20,189 nt of DNA from a virus (IMGVR_UViG_3300027977_002762:1-20189), one strand, 5' to 3'. Shown: positions 6,511 to 13,827, counted from the stretch's first letter. Notes: a model not told the origin generated them from the letters alone. Made by a program: numbers and translations.

Positions 6511-7725
6511 CTATACCCCGCTAAACGTTCCCCAGAATCTAATTGGCACAGGTCCAGTGTGATAGACCTGCAAATTGTACCCAGTGGATCTCCATTGAAT
6601 GTTGTATTGTGTCCACCCACCTGCATTCACAAAGCTATCAGTATAAGATGGTAGGCGTGCATTGTTGCTTGCACCATAAGAGCATGGCACAATATGAAAT
6701 CCTTGCAAATTGTATGTGGTGTTAGGTTCTGTAACAAATGCTGCCTGCACCTGCCCACCCCATGATGTTGTTGCAATCGTTGTCCAAACACCGGGCTGGA
6801 CCAGCACATTAAAATTTGCAATGCCTGATGCGCCAGCTGGGCCACCTGCAGACATTATATTGGCTGTTTTTTCTGTACGGTCAAACAACAGTGCTGTGTT
6901 GGTTGTTATGACACCATTCACATCCAATGTTGCTGCAGGGGCAATGGTGTTGATGCCCACTCGGCCTGGTTGCACCATGAACAACCCCCTGGTAGATGGT
7001 TCAAATGATGTATGCGTGTCATCAGCATATGTTCTCAAGGGAAATTGATAAAAAGTGTTGCCCAGGTAACCTGCTGGCACTGTCAAATCATTGCCACCAC
7101 CTGTGGTCTCGAAAAATTCACCTCCTCCAAGAATTTCTATGGCAAAAGCCACATTCCCACCATAGGTGCTAGCTGCAGCTGAAGGGTCTATGGCCCTGTA
7201 TCTCAATTCTAAATTAGAATAACTATTTGTTGTTCTGGTTCTTCTTGCTTCCAGACTGAAATCCTGTTTTGCGGAATAGTTGTAATTGCTCACAGAGGGC
7301 ACCTTCACCCAATCTGCATATGTTAACGAGCGAGTTCTATAACTATCATGTAACTGATAGGTAACAGAATTAACAGAATCTGGGATGTGATGGGTGGCAA
7401 ATATTTTAATTTCTCTCCCCCATCCAGTTCCAAATTCTGGGGGTGTGATGTAGCCCAGACTGGTCCAATCACCTGCATTGGGACCTGCTCCAGGTCCCGT
7501 TGTGGCCATTGTTTTCTCAATGAACCAAAAACTTTTTCTTGTCAGCTTGTTGGTGTACAGTTGCAGACCATTCAGACCCCCTAGGGTGTTAGTCTTAATA
7601 ACTGATGTGTTTTGAAACATGGCAGACACAGGCACACCCAGTGTATCAGTACCTGTGCTGTAGGGTATGATGTTATTGTCAGCAGGTGCACCTGGAGTCA
7701 ATTCAGAGATGGTCACATCAGCCAT
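6511..7725 (-). CDS. Tail fibre-type protein
   Basis: The 404-aa protein starts MADVTISELTPGAPADNNI and continues IPYSTGTDTLGVPVSAMF, the N-terminal anchor module shared with the genes at 4088 and 12900. Residues 45-240 are rich in Thr, Ser, Tyr and Gly with strand-like patterns. Around residue 260, GRVGINTIAPAATLDVNGVI is the 'VGI(N/G)T..P.A.LDV.G' motif common in phage tail fibres before the distal domain. The last 100 residues, aromatic- and Asn-rich, are unlike the tips of the other two. Receptor binding is inferred. Its ATG (7725) lies inside the end of the preceding gene (ATGGCTGA), so translation is probably coupled. Confidence 0.75.
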   Translation of the reverse strand: MADVTISELTPGAPADNNIIPYSTGTDTLGVPVSAMFQNTSVIKTNTLGGLNGLQLYTNKLTRKSFWFIEKTMATTGPGAGPNAGDWTSLGYITPPEFGTGWGREIKIFATHHIPDSVNSVTYQLHDSYRTRSLTYADWVKVPSVSNYNYSAKQDFSLEARRTRTTNSYSNLELRYRAIDPSAAASTYGGNVAFAIEILGGGEFFETTGGGNDLTVPAGYLGNTFYQFPLRTYADDTHTSFEPSTRGLFMVQPGRVGINTIAPAATLDVNGVITTNTALLFDRTEKTANIMSAGGPAGASGIANFNVLVQPGVWTTIATTSWGGQVQAAFVTEPNTTYNLQGFHIVPCSYGASNNARLPSYTDSFVNAGGWTQYNIQWRSTGYNLQVYHTGPVPIRFWGTFSGV

Positions 7726-8365
7726 CTGTATCTACTTTCTTTTTCTTGCGAAAAACTATGAAAGGTTCTTTTGTCTGTGGGTTGTATATTTTAAGAACAT
7801 CTTTGCCCTTGAATTTGGCTCCTCCATGATGGTTCACAATCAAAGTCTTCTGCTTGTTGGCAATGTGACGAATGGCATTCTCAGAAAAACTAGGACGCAT
7901 CCACTCTTTGGAAAGAGGGTCTTTCCTATTGATGGCAATCACATTGTAACGCACTGATTCATTCACTTGTTTGTTCACATCAATGACTGCATTCAGTTTC
8001 TTGAGAAAAGGTTCACCCACCAGAATAGGATCTTCATTCTCAGAACGATCTGCTATGCTGAAAGGCACATCCTTGTATTGCTTGCCATTGATCTTGATGT
8101 TGAGTTTCACAATGGGTCTGTCTTCTTTGACACCACTGCCAATGTGAATCTTGATGTCACCGGCACGAGGCGCTTTCATTTTCTTGTTATCAACAGTTGT
8201 AAAAGAGATGTGTTCACCATCTTCAGAAATGTCCACACCATGCAGCACATTGTATGCTTCATTGCCTGAATCTATCTTGGCTTTGATGCGACCCAGTCCA
8301 TCCACATCAATGAATTCATTCACGCCAAATACAGGCTTGTCATAGAACTTCTTGAACGATTCCAT
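7718..8365 (-). CDS. Retropepsin-like / RimB-type aspartyl protease-family protein
   Basis: The 215-aa product contains GRIKAKIDSGNEAYNVLHG (residues 25-43), matching the 'xxAKxDTGA.xSxLH' active-site start of the family once called ATP-dependent zinc proteases (RimB-like), whose fold is that of retropepsins. This is followed by RPIVKLNIKINGKQYKDV and FSIADRSENEDPILVGEPFL, matching the family's 'f.L.DR..m..PvLlGR.fL' segment. Asp32 in DSGN would be the catalytic Asp, with Asn in place of the common Ala. The start at 8365 (MESFKKFYD) is chosen over the upstream in-frame ATG at 8428 because a late promoter-like ATAAATATTTAC directly precedes it. The role is unknown; virion protein processing is a possibility. 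Confidence 0.65.
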   Translation of the reverse strand: MESFKKFYDKPVFGVNEFIDVDGLGRIKAKIDSGNEAYNVLHGVDISEDGEHISFTTVDNKKMKAPRAGDIKIHIGSGVKEDRPIVKLNIKINGKQYKDVPFSIADRSENEDPILVGEPFLKKLNAVIDVNKQVNESVRYNVIAINRKDPLSKEWMRPSFSENAIRHIANKQKTLIVNHHGGAKFKGKDVLKIYNPQTKEPFIVFRKKKKVDTDG

Positions 8366-8366
8366 G

Positions 8367-8377
8367 TAAATATTTAT
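8367..8377. promoter_or_regulatory. Second palindromic late promoter-like site
   Basis: TAAATATTTA (8367-8376) is the same palindrome as at 4953. On the - strand CATAAATATTTAC runs into the ATG at 8365 with 5 bases between ATAAATA and ATG. On the + strand GTAAATATTTATGG lies 39 bases before the ATG at 8412. Confidence 0.45.
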
Positions 8378-8411
8378 GGAAATATAACATCTTTTTATGT
8401 AGTATAACAAC

Positions 8412-8819
8412 ATGGAAAACATACTCAAGAAATGCTGCGAAATTTCCTATGCTTTATTGGATAAACATGGTGATTACCGTTGCAAACACTTTTCCTTTAT
8501 TTTCCATAAAAACAGGTTGTTATCCATTGGAATTAACAATCCAACCAAAACTCATCCCAAAAATTTAAAAATAGGCTTTTTCAACAGAAACGGTGAAGAC
8601 ATATCAACTTCCATTGGTGTGCATTCTGAGCTTTCCGCCATCATAAGATTGGGTGATGAGGATTGCTCCAAATTCACAATGGTTAACACCAGAATCAACA
8701 GAAACAATAAAATTGACTTGTCAAAACCTTGTGATGGATGCACTTCGCTAATAAAGCAGTTGAACTTCAAGAAAATTTATTATTCACTAAACAACAATAA
8801 TTTCTTAAAATTAGAATAA
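8412..8819 (+). CDS. Small cytidine/deoxycytidylate deaminase-like protein
   Basis: The 135-aa protein has the zinc motifs of the cytidine deaminase superfamily: GVHSELSAIIRLG with His71 and catalytic Glu73 (HxE), and SKPCDGCTSLIKQL with Cys107 and Cys110 (PCxxC). It is followed by a KKIYYSLNNN strand as in the family. It is shorter than T4 dCMP deaminase (193 aa), and its zinc motif reads HSE where HAE is usual. A free-base, nucleoside, nucleotide or nucleic-acid substrate cannot be chosen from sequence; in T4-like phages dCMP deaminase supplies dUMP for thymidylate. Start ATG at 8412, no clear Shine-Dalgarno. The stop TAA forms part of the late promoter-like box of the next gene. Confidence 0.7.
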   Translation: MENILKKCCEISYALLDKHGDYRCKHFSFIFHKNRLLSIGINNPTKTHPKNLKIGFFNRNGEDISTSIGVHSELSAIIRLGDEDCSKFTMVNTRINRNNKIDLSKPCDGCTSLIKQLNFKKIYYSLNNNNFLKLE

Positions 8820-8822
8820 ATA
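8815..8822 (+). promoter_or_regulatory. T4-type late promoter-like box overlapping a stop codon
   Basis: AATAAATA contains the TAA stop (8817-8819) of the deaminase-like gene and lies 8 bases before the ATG at 8831. Confidence 0.5.
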
Positions 8823-8830
8823 TCAATGGC

Positions 8831-9442
8831 ATGTTTTACAATGACTTTCATTTGCTCAACGAGATATATGATCAGAAGATCGTTAAAGAGAATCTTGGCT
8901 TAGGACCAAGAGCTGTTGATGCAGGTGCAGGTGCAGGTGCAAGTGCCACACCTGTTAGAATTGTTAAAGCTTCCATGCCTCCCAAGAGAAATTGTGGAGA
9001 TGATGAACAGGAAGAACATGCCAATAATAAGAGTGAAGATTGTGAAGGATATGACCCCTCCACATCAAGCAGCAATGGCGAGATGTCCAGACAATTAATT
9101 TTCAGAATACATAAAATTTCTGCAATGCTGCATGGCATCCTGCAAGGCAAGAATAACATTGAAGCTTGGGTTCTGAGCAAAATTACCAATGCTCATGATC
9201 AGTTGGATTCTGTGCTTGGTTATGAAGATTATGAAGCAGCTAAAAACCCTCAACATGGCATGTGTGGTGCAGACAATTTTGATGAAAGTAATGAAGAAGA
9301 CCTGTACAGTGCCATAGCCAAAGGTGGTGATGAGTTGGTGAGAAATTTAAACAACGCTCTCAAGAAAGAGAGTACAGAGACGGTGGAAAAAGTGTTGCTT
9401 GAGACTATTTTAATTCTTGAAAAAAAGAAGAAGTTAGCTTAA
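8831..9442 (+). CDS. Probable virion (head) protein
   Basis: The 203-aa product starts MFYNDFHLLNEIYDQKIV, in which LNE followed by Ile fits the (L/I)xE targeting/cleavage pattern. A Gly-Ala repeat (GAGAGA) and an acidic, low-complexity stretch (about 30-85) follow. The second half is helical: MSRQLIFRIHKISAMLHGIL and NIEAWVLSKITNAHDQLDSV. The pattern 'L-x-A/P-W-V-x-S-K-I-T-x-A-x-D-x-L' recurs in structural or scaffold-associated proteins of T4-like marine phages, as I recall. Function is not certain. The ATG at 8831 is in a different frame from an earlier ATG at 8826 that opens only a short frame. It ends 9 bases inside the convergent gene at 9434. Confidence 0.65.
   Translation: MFYNDFHLLNEIYDQKIVKENLGLGPRAVDAGAGAGASATPVRIVKASMPPKRNCGDDEQEEHANNKSEDCEGYDPSTSSSNGEMSRQLIFRIHKISAMLHGILQGKNNIEAWVLSKITNAHDQLDSVLGYEDYEAAKNPQHGMCGADNFDESNEEDLYSAIAKGGDELVRNLNNALKKESTETVEKVLLETILILEKKKKLA
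8921..8944 (+). repeat. Short hexamer tandem repeat
   Basis: Three exact copies of GCAGGT plus a fourth with one change (GCAAGT) encode the Gly-Ala run in the probable virion protein. It may vary in copy number by slippage. Confidence 0.7.
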
Positions 9443-10084
9443 CTTAGTATTGAACAACTTGAAAACTGTGGCATTAAATTTGCCCAGAACAGCTGCAATT
9501 ATTTGCTTTCTTGTAGCTTCATTAGAAGCCTTGTATATGTCTCTTAATTCAGTGGCACTGGTGATGCTCTTATCACCTATGTTGAACTGTATGGTACTTG
9601 GTGCATAAATGTACCCATGGCCACCTTGTTCTTTGAATGGTTGCATGGATTGAAGATCTTTGAATGGCTGAAAGTAACTGGGAGTGCCTTTTTTTGTCAT
9701 GCCAAAAGTGAATCTTGCATCTGATTGCATGTCCTTTTTGCCCACAAGATAGATCACCTTGGTAACATTAGGATCATAGTTTTTCAGAATCTCCAAAGGT
9801 TTGTAAGGCTGCTTCACCTGTTTTACCACATTGTCAGGTATGCCTGCGGCTTTTATTATTTCTTTCTTTTCATTGAAGTTGAAAGGATATCTGGAAGCAT
9901 CTTCGTTTTTGGCCACTTCATCTGTTGTAGCAATAAAAAAATCTGCTCCTGGAAACTGACTCTTGGCCATGTCATAAAGCTTTTTATGGCCCATGTGGAA
10001 TGGTTGAAAGCGTCCTGGAAAAATAACTATTAAATTATTTTTCTGATGGGTTAGTATTTCATTTACCAGTTGATCAAATTTCAT
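9434..10084 (-). CDS. Cytidylyltransferase-like nucleotidyltransferase (HxGH family)
   Basis: The 216-aa protein has IVIFPGRFQPFHMGHKKLYD (about residues 19-38), the first strand and HxGH nucleotide-binding motif of the cytidylyltransferase/NMN adenylyltransferase superfamily, and near the C-terminus SITSATELRDIY, resembling the second 'ISxTxxR' motif. These enzymes transfer a nucleotide from ATP or CTP to a small phosphate-bearing acceptor; the substrate here is unknown, with NAD metabolism a candidate. The N-terminal MKFDQLVNEILTHQKN precedes the domain and resembles the capsid-targeting N-termini of neighbours, though its VNE is not a perfect (L/I)xE. It overlaps the ligase-like gene upstream by an ATGA, so the two are probably translated together. 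Confidence 0.78.
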   Translation of the reverse strand: MKFDQLVNEILTHQKNNLIVIFPGRFQPFHMGHKKLYDMAKSQFPGADFFIATTDEVAKNEDASRYPFNFNEKKEIIKAAGIPDNVVKQVKQPYKPLEILKNYDPNVTKVIYLVGKKDMQSDARFTFGMTKKGTPSYFQPFKDLQSMQPFKEQGGHGYIYAPSTIQFNIGDKSITSATELRDIYKASNEATRKQIIAAVLGKFNATVFKLFNTKLS

Positions 10085-11274
10085 AAAGCCATTCCTGGTG
10101 TGTGCGTCAAACGAGCACCTTCTTTGCCATACTCTGGGTTCATCATGTAGTTATTATTGGACAATTGTCTTTGTTGCTCTTCATTTTCTGCTTTTTTTGC
10201 TTGTGCAAACTTACCCTGTTCTTTGCCCAAGATAAAATTACCAGTGACCTTGACTGGATTGGAAGATATTGCTGCATCTCTTATCACAATGCCTTCTTGT
10301 GTGGAAAGAGTACCCAAATCAGATGAAGCAGCATCTTTGATGGCCTGTCCCAACACAAGTGTGGCATGATACATGACAGCACCTGAAATTGCCTTGTCAA
10401 TGTCCTTCTTGTTTGCACCAATGTATACATGCATGGGAACACTGCCAGTGACGTTTTTATAGTTTTCCATGCTCATGGCACTGATAGTTTTTCCTGATGC
10501 AAGCTTAATCTTCTCAGCTTTGGGATTCTTAACTGCACCCAGCCACTCTCTCAAAGGCTTTGTTACTATGTTCTTGGAATCGTAGCTAACAGAAAAAGGC
10601 TCATTCAGAGGTTTATTCAAATCTGGTTTGCCCAGCTTCACAACAAATTCATGTGCCACATCAAATCCTTTCTTCTTGGCTATGGGATCCACTTTGGCAA
10701 TTAAATTTTGCAATGTCTTTTTATCATAAGGTATCTCTCGCGATGCTCTGCTCACACTGCCGCGAACTGGACTTCTCACCTGCACAATTTCATTCAAACC
10801 ATGAATGGCCAGAAAGTTGTTTGCATAACCTATGACATTTGTTGCCCCTTGCACATACTCCATGTTGAAGAGGATTTTATTGTTATCCCACATCTTGAGC
10901 TTCTTCAAATCTGCTTCTATGGCAGGGATGGCTGAGTTAAAAATGCCCAACACAGTTGAACCTATGTCTCTCATTCCATGACCCTCTGGAAAGCGTGTGC
11001 CCAATCTTGCCACTGTAACACCTTCAACATCTTCTGGTTTATTGGATCCTCTGTCCATGGCAAACTCTTTCTTACCTTCTGCATTTGCAATCAATTTTAT
11101 GGCAGCATTGGCACCATCAATTTTTACTACTGAAGGCTTTTTCTGCAAACTTTTGACAATTTTATTGAAGGTGTTGATGAGATCTTTACCTGAATTCACA
11201 TTAGGCAAATCAAAAGGATGTGCCATGTGACCTGCTGCACCACCTTCCAATAGAAATTGTTTAAACGGTATCAT
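10081..11274 (-). CDS. Ligase-like covalent nucleotidyltransferase with capsid-targeting-like N-terminus
   Basis: In the 397-aa product SVVKIDGANAAIKL carries a KxDG motif with Lys51 as the candidate nucleotide-bound lysine (motif I of ATP-dependent ligases and capping enzymes). Further motifs in order are FNMEYVQ at 136-142 (motif III-like, Glu139), TQEGIVIRD ending near 333 (motif IV) and VKVTGNF near 341-347 (motif V). Motif spacing is longer than in compact ligases and no C-terminal OB-fold is evident. It may seal nucleic acid or adenylate another substrate. The N-terminus MIPFKQFLLEGGAAGH ends in LLE followed by Gly, close to the T4 internal-protein targeting peptide, so it may be packaged in the head. 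ATGA overlaps link it to the genes on both sides. Confidence 0.7.
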   Translation of the reverse strand: MIPFKQFLLEGGAAGHMAHPFDLPNVNSGKDLINTFNKIVKSLQKKPSVVKIDGANAAIKLIANAEGKKEFAMDRGSNKPEDVEGVTVARLGTRFPEGHGMRDIGSTVLGIFNSAIPAIEADLKKLKMWDNNKILFNMEYVQGATNVIGYANNFLAIHGLNEIVQVRSPVRGSVSRASREIPYDKKTLQNLIAKVDPIAKKKGFDVAHEFVVKLGKPDLNKPLNEPFSVSYDSKNIVTKPLREWLGAVKNPKAEKIKLASGKTISAMSMENYKNVTGSVPMHVYIGANKKDIDKAISGAVMYHATLVLGQAIKDAASSDLGTLSTQEGIVIRDAAISSNPVKVTGNFILGKEQGKFAQAKKAENEEQQRQLSNNNYMMNPEYGKEGARLTHTPGMAL

Positions 11275-12434
11275 ATTGTTATCTTAAATCCGTCTGAATC
11301 AAATAAAAATCCTGCAGCTGTTTTGCGTTTTAAAAACACCTGTTTTTGTTGCAATGCTGGCGCAAGCTGTAAAATAGGTGTGCTAATTATATAATCTCTC
11401 TTTATTCCAATAGATACTCCGCTTTCTGTAAAAATTAATATACTATCAAATTCCTTAATTTTTGAAAAATAATCCTTCATTTGTATTGTGCCAATATATT
11501 GTTGTAAATTATCAAGTTTTGCAAAATATTTTATAAAATAATCTAAGTTATTCTTTAAAAACTGAGCATCTAATTGCTCTTGTGCATAATGATTTACACC
11601 TGAGATGCCTGTGAATTTACCCTGACCCTTCCCAAGAAGAATATCTCCTACACTCTGTAAATCAAAATACTCAACAAATTGCTTTAATACATTCATGTCC
11701 AGATTAGCTAAATCAGGATACAGCTTTCTACCCAGCTTACCTGCCTCCACATTTAATCCTTTACCTATTCTTCCTCCTTGTTTTTTAATTTCTATTTCTA
11801 CTGTTTTACCGCCTGAGGGAATACTCAAATCACCCACAACAGGTTTTTTACTATAGAAAAAGAATGCAATAAATGCTTCACCGGGCCCGGGTGCACCTCT
11901 TGTTTTTTGTGCTGCGGAAAATGGCCTTACTTTAAATACTTCATCCGAATATGCAAACTTAACACCATAAAAATTAGATAAGACATCAAAAACATTAAAC
12001 TTTTCGTTTTTATTAATAGCATCTAAAAATAACGCTGCTATTTTAAAACCATTATCAACAAACTTTTCAAAAAAGGAATTAATATTCTCTGGACCGGTTA
12101 AAGAAAGAATATAATCATAGAATACTTTTACTTCTCGTGCATTAATATCATCATGACCGGGTGGTAGAATGCCTGAATCGACACACCTATAATGAATAAG
12201 CTCATAAAACGTATCTAAATTTTGACTGCCCATCTTAAGCTTATCTTTAATAGCTTTGTTATACCATGAATCAGATACAGTAAAATTTTCTTGTTCACCG
12301 CTATCTGTAACTACAGAGATAGTTACTCTTTCAGTTATTTGATACGGCAAAAGCGGTACTGATTTTGCAAAAGATTCTCTTAGATAAATGTCATCCAGAG
12401 ACTTGTATGGTTTTTTGACCTTGAGCTTGCGCAT
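11271..12434 (-). CDS. Unknown protein with PD-(D/E)XK-like motif arrangement
   Basis: The 387-aa product, counted from MRKLKVKKPY, has a middle region with RGAPGPGEAFIAFFFYSKK, then VVGDLSIPSGGKTVEIEIKK and GGRIG. Glu186, Asp202 and Glu215-x-Lys217 are spaced like the E...D...ExK core of PD-(D/E)XK nucleases, such as restriction enzymes and Holliday junction resolvases. This is suggestive, not proven. The rest is helical without recognised domains. LRE followed by Ser at residues 19-21 fits the (L/I)xE targeting pattern. The ATG at 12434 starts one base after the upstream stop; an earlier in-frame ATG at 12461 would lie inside that gene. Base usage looks more AT-rich and less TGCCCA-like than the downstream ligase-like gene. 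Confidence 0.55.
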   Translation of the reverse strand: MRKLKVKKPYKSLDDIYLRESFAKSVPLLPYQITERVTISVVTDSGEQENFTVSDSWYNKAIKDKLKMGSQNLDTFYELIHYRCVDSGILPPGHDDINAREVKVFYDYILSLTGPENINSFFEKFVDNGFKIAALFLDAINKNEKFNVFDVLSNFYGVKFAYSDEVFKVRPFSAAQKTRGAPGPGEAFIAFFFYSKKPVVGDLSIPSGGKTVEIEIKKQGGRIGKGLNVEAGKLGRKLYPDLANLDMNVLKQFVEYFDLQSVGDILLGKGQGKFTGISGVNHYAQEQLDAQFLKNNLDYFIKYFAKLDNLQQYIGTIQMKDYFSKIKEFDSILIFTESGVSIGIKRDYIISTPILQLAPALQQKQVFLKRKTAAGFLFDSDGFKITI

Positions 12435-12435
12435 A

Positions 12436-12888
12436 TCATTTTGTTTTAAGATTAGGATCATTGCTGAAACGCTTCATTATATTAAGAATCTCTTTATACT
12501 TTGCCATGAAGTTATTTTCATTAATGGAGTCCACAAACTGCTTTATGTGAGGATTAGTGATTCTGCGTGGATTGTCTTCATAATTTTCGTTTGTGGCTAT
12601 GGCCAACTGCAATGCTTCTCTTGTTTCAGCAGCTGACTCTTGATTGATGGGCTTAGTAAACAATGCATCAATGGTGCCGGCTGGCACATTCATTACCAAT
12701 GCCTTGGCCAACATTCTAACCATGTCCACATAACCTTCAGGTGGCAGGGCACCTGGTTCACCTTGAGCTTGTGGTGGCGCAGGTGGTGGAGCTTGCTGAG
12801 GTGCAGGAGCTGCAGCATCCAGAGGCTGTTCTTCACCTTGTTCATTATACAATCTTAAAAATTTGGACAGTGTATCATTAAAGCTCAT
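12436..12888 (-). CDS. Small Pro/Ala-rich probable virion protein
   Basis: The 150-aa product begins MSFNDTLSKFLRLYNEQGEE, resembling the capsid-targeting-like N-termini of neighbours (YNE instead of a strict (L/I)xE). A Pro/Ala/Gln-rich linker follows at about residues 25-50 (APAPQQAPPPAPPQAQ), then a helical domain containing GYVDMVRMLAKALVMNVPAG and EALQLAIATNENYEDNP. No family was recognised; a head-internal or core protein is inferred from N-terminus and composition. The ATG at 12888 is 5 bases after a late promoter-like box. Confidence 0.65.
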   Translation of the reverse strand: MSFNDTLSKFLRLYNEQGEEQPLDAAAPAPQQAPPPAPPQAQGEPGALPPEGYVDMVRMLAKALVMNVPAGTIDALFTKPINQESAAETREALQLAIATNENYEDNPRRITNPHIKQFVDSINENNFMAKYKEILNIMKRFSNDPNLKTK

Positions 12889-12893
12889 ATAGT

Positions 12894-12901
12894 TATTTAT
12901 T
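12894..12901 (-). promoter_or_regulatory. T4-type late promoter-like box fused to the fibre stop codon
   Basis: Minus-strand TAATAAATAACTAT leads to the ATG at 12888, with 5 bases between AATAAATA and ATG. The first TAA (12902-12900) is the stop of the upstream fibre gene. Confidence 0.5.
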
Positions 12902-13811
12902 AGATTGTAGCGTTAGTGCTGTAAATGATTTGAAGCTCACCCGGTTTTATTATTCTACCATTTCCTACGCATATTGAATTAACTACAAAAGAAGTGTAGT
13001 ATGGTCTAGATAGATAAAACCTTGCAATACCTCTGTTATATGTATTACTGTAATATGCAGTCGGTGCAAAATCTCCTTGCGCAGACCAACTAGTAACATT
13101 TCTAATAGGCCCGCCATTACTAGCGAGAGTCACATATCCACCTATCATTAAATTTAATAGATAAGAGTTAGTAAAATTATATCCTTTTACTTCTAGCAAA
13201 AACATTTGAGAATTTGTATTGTTAAAATCTGAAGGTAGTAAAATATGAGCATATATTGCATTAGTTCCCGAGTTTTCCCTAGAATGATAAAAACCTCTTG
13301 CAACATTTTGTGAGACCATACCGGCATCTGGCAAATTATGCAAACCATCATTATATTGAGGGCTGCCGCTTAAAATTAATCCGTGATTTAAAACATTACC
13401 GTTATTACGGTCTAAAGTAAGCAATGGGCTTGCATTGAGCGTAGTTCCAGTATTATCTCTAGTAGAAAATTCTAATGCTGTTTGCCCACTATTAAATACG
13501 TTGCAACGTATACTTGCCAAGGTATTGTAAGTACCTGCCGTTTGTGTAAATTTAAGACCATCAAAATACCCGCCTGCAATCCCTGAACTTACATTTAATT
13601 CTATTGATTCTCTACCCTGTGTTTGCACAGGTCTTGCCAAAGTTAATTCAGCTGTTAGCGGTGTTGTGCCTGTATTAATACCAACTTTACCTGCATTTAC
13701 AAGAAGACCGGAGGGAGCTACTCTTAAAGTATTACCGTCTTGTGAAAATGGTATAGATGCAGTTGAAGATGGTAGCCCATAGGTCAACTGTGAAATAGCT
13801 ATATCTGCCAT
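12900..13811 (-). CDS. Tail fibre-type protein
   Basis: The 303-aa protein starts MADIAISQLTYGLPSSTASI and continues PFSQDGNTLRVAPSGLLVN, closest to the N-terminus of the fibre at 4088-4909 and also related to that at 6511-7725. Next, GKVGINTGTTPLTAELTLA is a fibre-type 'VGINT' segment. The remaining 240 residues are Asn/Ser/Thr-rich beta-type sequence ending LQIIYSTNATI, unlike the C-termini of the other two, so the receptor-binding part has been exchanged. The ATG is 5 bases after a late promoter-like AATAAATA. It heads the minus-strand run through the ligase-like and nucleotidyltransferase genes. Confidence 0.75.
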   Translation of the reverse strand: MADIAISQLTYGLPSSTASIPFSQDGNTLRVAPSGLLVNAGKVGINTGTTPLTAELTLARPVQTQGRESIELNVSSGIAGGYFDGLKFTQTAGTYNTLASIRCNVFNSGQTALEFSTRDNTGTTLNASPLLTLDRNNGNVLNHGLILSGSPQYNDGLHNLPDAGMVSQNVARGFYHSRENSGTNAIYAHILLPSDFNNTNSQMFLLEVKGYNFTNSYLLNLMIGGYVTLASNGGPIRNVTSWSAQGDFAPTAYYSNTYNRGIARFYLSRPYYTSFVVNSICVGNGRIIKPGELQIIYSTNATI

Positions 13812-13816
13812 TTAAT

Positions 13817-13824
13817 TATTTATT
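13817..13824 (-). promoter_or_regulatory. T4-type late promoter-like box before a fibre gene
   Basis: Minus-strand CAATAAATAATTAA runs directly into the ATG at 13811, with 5 bases between AATAAATA and ATG. It lies just after the stop of the upstream gene. Confidence 0.5.
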
Positions 13825-13827
13825 GAT

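Noticed and set aside
6147-6626. A 159-codon minus-strand frame over folE
   Set aside because: It lies wholly opposite folE, which has clear GTP cyclohydrolase motifs; its translation has no recognisable domain and is a shadow frame.
9434-9442. Short near-palindrome TTAGCTTAA at the convergent gene ends as a terminator
   Set aside because: It is just the two overlapping stop codons; the stem is too short and AT-rich.
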